In this document: positions 51,835 through 62,689 of the stretch, piece by piece
How the letters are laid out: each line of letters opens with the position of its first letter
Position numbering within the stretch: position 1 is the stretch's first letter
Position numbers and translations under genes: made by a program
Source of the DNA: Neisseriaceae bacterium
GTDB lineage: Bacteria; Pseudomonadota; Gammaproteobacteria; Burkholderiales; UBA11063
Length of the DNA stretch: 64,000 nt
Assembly (NCBI GenBank): GCA_003963245.1
Contig: RXJX01000011.1
Location: 62,837-126,836 of the forward strand
Direction: 5' to 3'
The notes under the pieces: model-generated
Databases searched by the model: none
What the model was told of the DNA's origin: nothing
The model's input: only the letters and a program-made list of their open reading frames with translations

Positions 51835-53793
51835 TTACTTGAGTTGTTCCAGAATAGCTGGGTTTTCTAAAGTTGAAATATCTTGTGTGATGGTTTCACC
51901 TTTTGCTAAACTTCGTAAAATACGGCGCATGATCTTTCCTGAACGAGTTTTTGGTAAATTTTCTCCAAAACGAATCTCATCTGGTTTTGCAAGATTACCT
52001 ATCTCTTTACCAACCCATTCACGCAATTCAGCAATAAAGCGTGCCTTATCTTCACCTGTTGGTAGTTCGCCTTTAGGTACAACAAAAGCAACAATTGATT
52101 CACCTTTAATATCATGAGGCCGACCAACAACCGCAGCTTCCGCTACTTTAGGGTTAGATCCTAAAGCAGATTCAATTTCCATTGTTCCCAAACGGTGTCC
52201 AGATACATTTAAGACGTCATCAACCCGACCAAGAATATGGTAGTAGCCATGTTCGTCACGGTGAGCAGAGTCACCAGCAATATAATATTTACCATCACCT
52301 ATATCTTCTGGATAGTATGATTTAACGAAACGTTCTGGATTATTCCAAATTGTTCTGATTTGTGATGGGAATGGTTTCTTAATTACTAAATAACCACCAC
52401 CATTATCGTTGACACTATGTCCATTTTCGTCAATAATATCCACAAAAATTCCCGGGATAGAACGGGTACAAGAACCAGGAATCAGTGGAGTAATACCAGG
52501 CATAGGCGCTAAAATATTAGAGCCAGTTTCGGTTTGCCACCAAGTATCAACAATTGGACAACGACCACCACCAATTTCATTAAAATACCATAACCATGCT
52601 TCAGAATTAATAGGTTCACCAACTGAACCTAGCAAGCGTAAGGAGGTAAGATTATAATTTTTAGGTAAGTCACCACCAGCTTTAATCAGAGCACGGATTG
52701 CGGTTGGTGCAGTATAGAAAATACTAACTTTATGTTCTTGGATCATTCGCCAGAAGCGATCTGCATACGGGAATGTAGGAACACCTTCAAAAATAATTTG
52801 TGTAGTGCCAACTGCCAACGGTCCGTAGCAAAGGTAAGTGTGTCCTGTAATCCAACCAACGTCTGCGGTTGACCAGAAAATGTCACTTGGCTTAATGTCA
52901 AATACCCAACGCATAGTTGTAATTGCGCCAAGCAAATATCCGCCACTGGCATGCTGAACACCTTTAGGAGTACCAGTAGAACCAGAAGTATATAGAATAA
53001 ATAGGGGATGCTCTGAGTCAACCCATTCAGGCTCACATGAATCAGATTGATTGCGAATTACATCATGCCACCATATATCACGTCCTTCAACCCAGTTATG
53101 TTCCTCACCAGTTCGTTTATGTACAATGACTTTTTCAATTGAAGTATTATCGGATAGTTTTAGCGCTTGGTTAACATCATCTTTCAGTGGGAATATTTTT
53201 CCACCACGTTTTTGTGCATCAGCTGTAATTAAAATTTTGGCTTGTGCATCATGAATCCGTTCGTGGATTGCTTTTGCCGAGAATCCACCAAACACCACAG
53301 AATGAATTGCTCCAATACGAGCACATGATTGCATTGCTACAACAGCCTCGATACTGTTTGGCATATAGATTACTACACGATCACCTTTTTTTACGCCAAG
53401 AGATTTTAAACCGTTGGCAAAACGACAAACTTTATTATGAAGTTCCTTATAGGTTACAGTTTCAACGTGTCCTGAGTCGGATTCAAAAATAATCGCTGTT
53501 TTATGTGGATGAGTTAAGAGATGACGGTCAAGGCAATTGTAGGAAACATTAAGAGTTCCTTCTTCAAACCATTTATAGAAGGGTGCATTGGTTTGGTTTA
53601 ATACAGTGCTAAATGGTGTGTTCCAATCAATATACTGGCGAGCCAAGTCTCCCCAATAGCCCTCATAGTCAGATTCTGCTTGTTCAATCATGTTGCGATA
53701 CTGCTGCTCGCTACGGATATTTGCCTGTGCTGCAAAATCAGGATTTACCGGAAACATTCGTTGTTCTGTTAAAACGGATTGAATATTGGACAT
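51835..53793 (-). CDS. acs: Acetyl-CoA synthetase
   Basis: AMP-forming enzyme that activates acetate to acetyl-CoA in the cytosol. The 652 residues carry the phosphate-loop [19 protein letters not shown], the hinge region [15 protein letters not shown], and the conserved regulatory acetylation Lys in [11 protein letters not shown]. The start at 53793 (ATG, preceded by AGAGTGAGAG) is preferred to GTG at 53802. It faces the ethanolamine operon and would take over the acetate formed by the aldehyde dehydrogenase. The 291-base gap to pmbA contains its promoter and a short AACAC-type hairpin near 53945-53964 with T's on the plus strand, whose role is unclear. Confidence 0.97.
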   Translation of the reverse strand: MSNIQSVLTEQRMFPVNPDFAAQANIRSEQQYRNMIEQAESDYEGYWGDLARQYIDWNTPFSTVLNQTNAPFYKWFEEGTLNVSYNCLDRHLLTHPHKTAIIFESDSGHVETVTYKELHNKVCRFANGLKSLGVKKGDRVVIYMPNSIEAVVAMQSCARIGAIHSVVFGGFSAKAIHERIHDAQAKILITADAQKRGGKIFPLKDDVNQALKLSDNTSIEKVIVHKRTGEEHNWVEGRDIWWHDVIRNQSDSCEPEWVDSEHPLFILYTSGSTGTPKGVQHASGGYLLGAITTMRWVFDIKPSDIFWSTADVGWITGHTYLCYGPLAVGTTQIIFEGVPTFPYADRFWRMIQEHKVSIFYTAPTAIRALIKAGGDLPKNYNLTSLRLLGSVGEPINSEAWLWYFNEIGGGRCPIVDTWWQTETGSNILAPMPGITPLIPGSCTRSIPGIFVDIIDENGHSVNDNGGGYLVIKKPFPSQIRTIWNNPERFVKSYYPEDIGDGKYYIAGDSAHRDEHGYYHILGRVDDVLNVSGHRLGTMEIESALGSNPKVAEAAVVGRPHDIKGESIVAFVVPKGELPTGEDKARFIAELREWVGKEIGNLAKPDEIRFGENLPKTRSGKIMRRILRSLAKGETITQDISTLENPAILEQLK

Positions 53794-53835
53794 ATCTCTC
53801 ACTCTTTACATAAATTTGGGTTTAACCTAAAAAGT

Positions 53836-53864
53836 ATTATCGGTTTTATGCATGTATTTGTCCA
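53836..53864 (-). promoter_or_regulatory. Sigma-70 promoter of acs
   Basis: On the minus strand TGGACA (53864-53859), 17-base spacer, GATAAT (53841-53836), about 40 bases before the acs start. Confidence 0.6.
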
Positions 53865-54084
53865 GTGATTACAATTAACTGAAACATAGTTTAAACAACA
53901 CAAAACCGCCTCCTGCTCATAGGTTGGTAGTATAGCAAAAACCTAACACTTTAGTGTGTTTTTGGATGCTGCAGCGCACACTAATTCAGGTAGTTGTAAT
54001 CACGATTGACTAATAAGCATTCAGCATTTGAGCCTAAACTGTTAGCTATTGCGAGGTTAAGTTTTATGAAAGTGATTGAGTCCT

Positions 54085-55434
54085 TTATTTAATACTTACT
54101 TGAATAACTCCTGAGTTAATCAGCATAGCTCCGCAACTTACTGAGCTAAATTCTGTATCTTGAGTGATTAAGATGATTTGCTGTAGGATTTCGCGCATAT
54201 TACCTGCAATAGTTAGGTTGTCAGTAAAATGGCTAATTTCACCATTAATCACCACCAATCCTGAGGCACCTACTGAATAATCACCTGTGACCATATTTAA
54301 GCCATGCCCAATTGTTTCAATAATGATTAAACCATTGTGCATTTCACGTGCCAGAGATTCCAGATTACCTTCATAATTTGGTGTTATGTAAATATTATGG
54401 CTTCCTCCTGCATTTCCTGTTGAACGCATATTCATTTTGCGTGCTGTGTAGCTTGACAAAAAATAACCTTGAACTTTACCAGATTCAATTACTGTTCTTC
54501 GTGCGACAGTGCTACCTTCGTTATCGAAATAACAACTGGCTAGTCCGTTGATTACAAACGGATCTTCATACATGTTAAACCAATCTGGTAAAATTTGCTG
54601 TCCGATACTGTCATTTAAGAAGCTTAAACGTCGGTAAAGGCTTCCACCGCTCAATGCGCCGATTAGGCTACCAATAATTGATTTAGCTATTGTATCTTCA
54701 AAAATTACTGCAGGTTTTCCTGAGGTATAGCCTCCATAGTTTAGACGCCTTTTTACTCGATTAACGGTTTTATGAGCTAATTCTCTATTATTGCTCAGAT
54801 TGGTGAAAATACGGCTTGAGCTATACCAGTAATCAGTTTGCATGCCTTGTGTATTTTTACCAATTAAACTAAGTGACTTGGAATAGCGTGAAGTTTGGTA
54901 GCCGTGATTTAATCCGTTAGTATTTGCCGTAACAAAATTATAGCGAGTGAGTGTAGTTGACGCTCCGTCAGAAGTACTAATTGATGGTTCTAAGTCTAAT
55001 GCAATTTGTTCTAATTCTTTAGTTTGTGTAATCAGTTCATTGTTATTTACTGGGTATGGCGCATAGAGTTGTAGGTCATCATGCAACGAAGTTACGATAT
55101 ATTCCCTCTCCAGTAAGCCATTGGCGCTATCTTCTTCAGTATACTTAGCGATATCCAAAGCTTGTCTAATAATGTCACGACTATTTTCTAACTTTATGCT
55201 GCTAATCCCGATGTGACCTTTTTTATGTCCCATATAAACGGTTAGAAGGAGTTGATTTTCATGGCTGGTTTCAAAGTTTTCGATTTCTTGATTTAAAACC
55301 TCAATGTCAGTTGAGATACTTTCACTTAGTTCTACCTGAGCAGCAGAGGCTCCTTCTTGTAGTGACAAATTAATTATTTCTTTGGCAATTTCATTTAGTT
55401 GGGTTTGTGTATAGAGAAAATCTAGCTTAGTCAT
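54085..55434 (-). CDS. pmbA: Metalloprotease PmbA (TldE)
   Basis: Partner of TldD in a heterodimeric protease that trims modified peptides such as microcin B17 and helps to degrade the CcdA antitoxin. In E. coli the zinc sits in TldD. The 449 residues show SLQEGASAAQVELS, IGISSIKL, the YNFVTANTNGL region, and the C-terminal GGSHNIYITP and IIIETIGHGLNMVTGDYSVGASG stretches usual for PmbA. The start at 55434 gives the familiar opening; a start at 55467 would add 11 unrelated residues. No tldD is in the window. It is divergent from darP, the same arrangement as in E. coli. Confidence 0.93.
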   Translation of the reverse strand: MTKLDFLYTQTQLNEIAKEIINLSLQEGASAAQVELSESISTDIEVLNQEIENFETSHENQLLLTVYMGHKKGHIGISSIKLENSRDIIRQALDIAKYTEEDSANGLLEREYIVTSLHDDLQLYAPYPVNNNELITQTKELEQIALDLEPSISTSDGASTTLTRYNFVTANTNGLNHGYQTSRYSKSLSLIGKNTQGMQTDYWYSSSRIFTNLSNNRELAHKTVNRVKRRLNYGGYTSGKPAVIFEDTIAKSIIGSLIGALSGGSLYRRLSFLNDSIGQQILPDWFNMYEDPFVINGLASCYFDNEGSTVARRTVIESGKVQGYFLSSYTARKMNMRSTGNAGGSHNIYITPNYEGNLESLAREMHNGLIIIETIGHGLNMVTGDYSVGASGLVVINGEISHFTDNLTIAGNMREILQQIILITQDTEFSSVSCGAMLINSGVIQVSIK

Positions 55435-55547
55435 AACATTCTTTCGCTTGAAATTTGGCTGAGGCAATATTTTAACTCATAATCGCAGACTAAAATATAG
55501 TAAGATTATGCCTAATACCATATATTTAAGTGATAAAAAATTAAACA

Positions 55548-56063
55548 ATGAATAATAATCTGCACAGTGATACTGACGAAGAGGTAGTCCTCAGCCGAAC
55601 GAAGCGCAAAGAACAAATGGAAGCGCTTCAGGATTTGGGAGTTGAATTAGTTAAAACTTCAAAAGAAAAACTAGCTAAGCTTGATTTACCGGCAAATTTA
55701 TTTGAAGCAATCAAAATGGCGCAAAAGATTACTGCTAATGGCGCAATTCGTCGTCAATATCAGTATATTGGTAAGTTAATGCGTCAGGTTGATGCTGAAG
55801 CGATTAAGAGCCGTCTTGAGTATCTTAATGGTGACGATGTAAAGTCAACCCAGATTTTTCATCTTTCTGAAAAGTGGCGTGATGAATTACTTAATTCTGG
55901 AGATGAAGTGCTTGATCGTTTCAGTGCTACATACTCTAATTTTGATATCGGTGAGTTAAGGAGTTTGCTGCGAGCTGTACGTAAGGAGCGTGAACTTCAT
56001 CAGAATCGTAATTTTACTAAACTATTTCGATTAATTAGAACTATTATTGAGGGTAACAGTTGA
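55548..56063 (+). CDS. darP: Ribosome-associated protein DarP (YjgA, DUF615)
   Basis: Helical protein of 171 residues that associates with late 50S precursors during ribosome assembly. The pattern VVLSRTKRKEQMEALQDLGVE, LDLPANLFEAI, GAIRRQYQYIGKLMR and the C-terminal RSLLRAVRKERE are characteristic. It is divergent to pmbA across a 113-base gap, a conserved pairing. Its TGA stop overlaps the zipA ATG (TGATG). Confidence 0.94.
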   Translation: MNNNLHSDTDEEVVLSRTKRKEQMEALQDLGVELVKTSKEKLAKLDLPANLFEAIKMAQKITANGAIRRQYQYIGKLMRQVDAEAIKSRLEYLNGDDVKSTQIFHLSEKWRDELLNSGDEVLDRFSATYSNFDIGELRSLLRAVRKERELHQNRNFTKLFRLIRTIIEGNS

Positions 56064-57196
56064 TGAACCAAATTCAAATTGCAATTATTGGAGTTGTGGC
56101 GTGTATTGTCTTGATAATTATTGGATATTATATTTATCAGGAAAATAAATTTAAAAAAATGATTGAAAATAATTTTAATCAAGCAACTGGTGATGCCTTA
56201 AATGATATTCAAGGTGTAGTTTTTGAGAACCAAGATGATGGCAGACGTAGTAGTTTTGAGACTTCGCATAAAGACCAAGAGTTAGTGCAAATAGAAACCA
56301 AGCTTGAACAAAAAGAAATTAATTTTGATCCTTTGCTGGATACGCCGCATGCTGACAATGTTCCGCAAAATGTTATTTTCAATAAATTTGATCAAGTAGA
56401 ATTTCCTTTTGTTGATCAGGTTAGTTTAAGTTTGGATCATGTAGTTGATATCTGCTTTGAAGGTGTAGCAAAAATTAAAGTACTACCAGATATTGGTCAA
56501 TTTACTGCTAAAAGTGCAACTTATTACGTGTTGGAAAAAAACTTGCAATGGAGTTTATTTGAGCGTGGTAAAAAATATGCTGCAATCGGAATTCGCTTGG
56601 TAGTTGATCTTGTTGATTCTGAAGGGGTAATGTCGGAGTTACAGTTAATCAATATCTTCAATGAACTTGCCAATTTTGCTTTGCATCATGAGGGGCATAT
56701 TCGCCAAACAGATTCTGAATTGGAGCTACGTAAGATTCAACAACAGCTAAAACAAGTATCGAACAGTGCGCTTGAATTAGCTTTGTATATTGTAAATAAA
56801 GAACCATTAGAATTTCGCCATCTAAATAAATATTTGATGAGTAATGGTTTTAGAAATAATGGTGGGGTATTTGAATATTGTTTAAATGATAAAGTTTATT
56901 TTGACATTCGCGATGAAAATGCTAAGCCATTAAATGAATTAGGTAATTACCGAACATTTTCAATTAATTCTAAATTACATCATCATGCTGATCCGATGAG
57001 CGCAATTGATAAAATTTTTGATTTTGCAGAAAAATATATGCAATATTTTGAATCAAGATTACTCACTACTAATAAATTAGTCATGACTGATAAAGATTTT
57101 GCTGCACTTGAAAAACAAGTTGTCAATTATATAAACAGTTGTAAACGCCAGAATATTGAACTAGGGTCTGAACTTATTTTACGGGTTTTGCCCTAA
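56063..57196 (+). CDS. zipA: Cell division protein ZipA
   Basis: Inner-membrane bitopic protein that tethers FtsZ to the membrane. Its 377 residues have one N-terminal transmembrane segment (about 6-26), a charged and Gln/Asp-rich linker (about 30-130) and the C-terminal FtsZ-binding domain (about 210-375; LYIVNKEPLEFRHLNKYLMSN region and YFDIRDENAKPLNELGNYRTFS). Start ATG at 56063 overlaps the darP stop. The linker lacks the usual Pro/Gln-rich character, and the family is sequence-poor, so the call rests on topology, the C-terminal pattern and the nearby ligA, the common neighbour of zipA. Confidence 0.85.
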   Translation: MNQIQIAIIGVVACIVLIIIGYYIYQENKFKKMIENNFNQATGDALNDIQGVVFENQDDGRRSSFETSHKDQELVQIETKLEQKEINFDPLLDTPHADNVPQNVIFNKFDQVEFPFVDQVSLSLDHVVDICFEGVAKIKVLPDIGQFTAKSATYYVLEKNLQWSLFERGKKYAAIGIRLVVDLVDSEGVMSELQLINIFNELANFALHHEGHIRQTDSELELRKIQQQLKQVSNSALELALYIVNKEPLEFRHLNKYLMSNGFRNNGGVFEYCLNDKVYFDIRDENAKPLNELGNYRTFSINSKLHHHADPMSAIDKIFDFAEKYMQYFESRLLTTNKLVMTDKDFAALEKQVVNYINSCKRQNIELGSELILRVLP

Positions 57197-57214
57197 TGTA
57201 GCTTGATAATAATT

Positions 57215-57238
57215 CCTCATCCTTGGGTGAGGTTTTTT
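57215..57238 (+). terminator. Intrinsic terminator after zipA
   Basis: CCTCATCC (57215-57222), two-base loop, GGGTGAGG (57225-57232) with one G-T pair, followed by six T's. Confidence 0.88.
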
Positions 57239-57255
57239 ATTTGGAGAGATAAGAG

Positions 57256-59373
57256 ATGAATAACAGTATTAGAGATAATGATTTTTTTGCTTATTGCACG
57301 GATGTTTATCAACGAAGTATTTTATTTATGGATGTTATGCGCCGTCGTGGAAACGATATGGTGACGATGACGAGTGAAAATTCAAGTACAGTTTTAACAT
57401 TTGAGATTGAGAAAATTCTTGATGGTGCGAATTTTAATCCCCCAATTAATTATTGGTTAGCACGGGTATTACCATTAGCGGATCATCCCACGGATATAAA
57501 TAAGCGACCATATGTTATTCAAGATCCGCGAGCTGGACGTGGACCAGGTATTGCCGGATTTAAAAAAGATAGCGAAATCGGTGCTGCTCTAAAACATGGG
57601 CATCCAGTTTATTTTATTGGCTTTGATGCTGAACCAATCGGTGAACAAAGTTATGAAGATATAATTCGCGGGCAAGTTAAGTTTTATCAGGAGGTTGCTA
57701 GGTTGCATCCTCACGCTCCGAAGTTATGCGCAATTGGTAATTGTGCTGCTGGTTATTTGACTATGTTTAGTGCAATGCAAGAGCCAGAATTGTTTGGTCC
57801 GCTATTGATTGCCGGATCACCGCTGTCTTATTGGAATGGTGAGCGGGGGCGCAATCCGATGCGCTACATTGGAGGGATGCTTGGTGGATCGTGGATGGTA
57901 TCTTTACTTGGCGATATTGGTGGTGGGCGATTTGATGGTACCAATCTGGTGATGAATTTTAACGTCCTCAATTTTGATAATTTCTTATGGGGCAAGCAAT
58001 ATGATTTGTTTGCAAATGTAGATCGGGATAGTGAAAGATTTTTACAGTTTGAGCGGTGGTTAGGGTCATTTGGTGAGTTAAATCGTAGTGAAATTAAGTG
58101 GATCGTAGATAAGTTTTTTATTGGCAATCAGTTGACGACTGGCATGTTGACAACGAGTGATGGAATTAAGCTAGATCCACGTGAAATTAATTCTCCAATT
58201 GTGACCTTTATTTCTGATGGGGATAATATCAGTCCTCCTGCGCAGTCTGCTGGATGGATTGCAGATTTATATCAGGATGTGGATGAAATTATTGCGCGAA
58301 GTAAGACAATTGTTTATTGCCTAAATAATAAGGTTGGGCATCTGGCTCTTTTTACTGGTAGCAAAGTTGCTAAGCGAGAAAATAAATTATTTGTTGAGAA
58401 TATGGATACAATTGATTTGTTGCCGCCTGGTCTTTATGAATTAATTTTAGAAACGCCAGAAGGCGCCGAGGATGGTACGCCATTGCATGCCAGATATGTT
58501 GCTAGGACAATTGAGGATATAAAAAATCTTGGTTATAATAGTGAAGAAGATGATAGGGCATTCGCAACTGTCAATAAATTTTCTCAGGCATTAGATGGGT
58601 TTTATGAAAGTTTTATTCATCCGCTGTTTAGAATGTACCATAACCCCCAAATAGCACGCGTAGCTAAAGATCTACAACCGTTACGTTGGAATTATTGGTT
58701 ATTTTCTGAAAAATATAATCCTGCAATGAAAATTTTTAGTACGTTAACAGAGCAGGTTAGAGCAAGTCGCAAATCAGTTTCTGAAGATAACCCATGGTTG
58801 ATTTGGCAGGACACTCAAGCTAAACTCATTGCAAGCTATTTGCATAATCTGCAAAATTTACGTGATAATTTAATGGAGCAAGCTTTTTTTGATTTGTGGG
58901 GAAATCAGGCGGTACAGAAATATTGGAATACACATACCGGAGTTCCTCGTTATACTCCAAGCCTTACTCAGTTGGAACGTGATAAGTTGATGAGCAATTA
59001 CAATCAACAAGTTCTAAAAAAAGTATCGGTAAATTCACGCTTAGCGGCCATCTTCAGAGTTGTTGCTTTGCTTTTAGTTGGTCGTCATGAAATTAAAGCT
59101 TCAAGTGCGGCAGTTTTGATTAACTGGGCAAAGAAACATAATCCTCAGATTAGTAATGATGAATTACGGCAAGTTATCAGCTCTCAGGTAATGGTAGTTT
59201 GGTATGATAAAGATATTGCTTTGGATGAATTACGTAAATTTGTTATGTCTAAAGTTGAAGCCGAACAACTCGTTCTTGCTGTAGAAGATATTTTATCGCA
59301 AATTGGCGACGTTCCGGCGCGAATGGTTGTTGCACTGCACGAATTAGCACAAAAATTGAATATTATTGATTGA
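57256..59373 (+). CDS. DUF3141-family PhaC-like alpha/beta hydrolase
   Basis: Large cytosolic protein of 705 residues of the DUF3141 family. The N-terminal half is an alpha/beta hydrolase core of the polyhydroxyalkanoate-synthase type: the conserved PFVIxDPRAGxGPGI-like stretch (VIQDPRAGRGPGIAGF), the PhaC-like nucleophile elbow IGNCAAGY with Cys where lipases have Ser, the SDGDNISPP Asp region and the NNKVGHLALF His region. The C-terminal half is helical. No PHA genes are adjacent. Its function is unknown; thioesterase- or acyl-transfer-like chemistry is the natural guess. It lies six bases before ligA in the same transcript. Confidence 0.85.
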   Translation: MNNSIRDNDFFAYCTDVYQRSILFMDVMRRRGNDMVTMTSENSSTVLTFEIEKILDGANFNPPINYWLARVLPLADHPTDINKRPYVIQDPRAGRGPGIAGFKKDSEIGAALKHGHPVYFIGFDAEPIGEQSYEDIIRGQVKFYQEVARLHPHAPKLCAIGNCAAGYLTMFSAMQEPELFGPLLIAGSPLSYWNGERGRNPMRYIGGMLGGSWMVSLLGDIGGGRFDGTNLVMNFNVLNFDNFLWGKQYDLFANVDRDSERFLQFERWLGSFGELNRSEIKWIVDKFFIGNQLTTGMLTTSDGIKLDPREINSPIVTFISDGDNISPPAQSAGWIADLYQDVDEIIARSKTIVYCLNNKVGHLALFTGSKVAKRENKLFVENMDTIDLLPPGLYELILETPEGAEDGTPLHARYVARTIEDIKNLGYNSEEDDRAFATVNKFSQALDGFYESFIHPLFRMYHNPQIARVAKDLQPLRWNYWLFSEKYNPAMKIFSTLTEQVRASRKSVSEDNPWLIWQDTQAKLIASYLHNLQNLRDNLMEQAFFDLWGNQAVQKYWNTHTGVPRYTPSLTQLERDKLMSNYNQQVLKKVSVNSRLAAIFRVVALLLVGRHEIKASSAAVLINWAKKHNPQISNDELRQVISSQVMVVWYDKDIALDELRKFVMSKVEAEQLVLAVEDILSQIGDVPARMVVALHELAQKLNIID

Positions 59374-61894
<2,521 letters not shown>

Positions 61895-61905
61895 GAAGCA
61901 GTCCT

Positions 61906-62682
61906 ATGTATTTATGTATTGATATTGGTAATTCACAGATACACAGCGGTGTATTTGATGCAAACGGTGAGATTTTAGTTCAATTTCGCCATAACACTAG
62001 CCATGTTGGTTCATCAGATCAGTTTGCGCTATTTATTTTACAGGTATTACGTGAAAATAGTATTGATCCTAAACAAATTAAGCGAGTAGCGATTGCCTCA
62101 GTTGTTCCTTCTGTTGACTATAGTGTCACTTCTGCGTTTATTAAGTATTTCAAGATAACGCCGTTGTTTCTTAAGCCGGGAGTTAAAACTGGAATTAAGA
62201 TATCTTCAAATAACCCAGGGGAAATTGGTGCAGATTTGATTGCTGGAGCAGTTGGGGGAATTAGTAAGTATCCCAATAAGCATTTATTAATTTTTGATTT
62301 TGGTACTGCAACTACCGTGATTTATATTACCCCACAGGCAGAATTTGTTGGTGGTGCGGTACTGCCGGGTATTCGTTTAATGATGGAAAGCTTGCAGCAT
62401 AATACCGCTAAATTATTTACGGTAAACATTTCAGCACCCAAACAAGCGATTTCTAAAGACACACGCATGGCAATTCAGTCTGGATTGTATTATAGTCAAA
62501 CTGGTGCGGTAAAAGAATTAATTGCCCAAGTAATTCATGAGTATGCGATAGAACGTCGGGATTTGATAGTCATTGGTACTGGTGGTTTTGCAGCATTGTT
62601 AAATACGTCTAGTGTGTTTGATGATATTGTGCCAGATTTATTATTGCTTGGACTTAAAGAAATTTTAAATATTAATGAGTAG
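61906..62682 (+). CDS. coaX: Type III pantothenate kinase
   Basis: Phosphorylates pantothenate in the first step of CoA synthesis; the type III class is not feedback-inhibited and lacks homology to CoaA. It has 258 residues. Motifs of the ASKHA fold are clear: LCIDIGNSQIHSGVF at the N-terminus, SVVPSV, NNPGEIGADLIAGAVGG, FDFGTATTV and VGGAVLPGIRLMMESL, then VIGTGGFAALL. AGGA stands seven to ten bases before the start. It is separate from birA, in contrast to the BirA-CoaX fusions known in some Neisseriaceae. Confidence 0.95.
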   Translation: MYLCIDIGNSQIHSGVFDANGEILVQFRHNTSHVGSSDQFALFILQVLRENSIDPKQIKRVAIASVVPSVDYSVTSAFIKYFKITPLFLKPGVKTGIKISSNNPGEIGADLIAGAVGGISKYPNKHLLIFDFGTATTVIYITPQAEFVGGAVLPGIRLMMESLQHNTAKLFTVNISAPKQAISKDTRMAIQSGLYYSQTGAVKELIAQVIHEYAIERRDLIVIGTGGFAALLNTSSVFDDIVPDLLLLGLKEILNINE

Positions 62683-62689
62683 GAATTGA

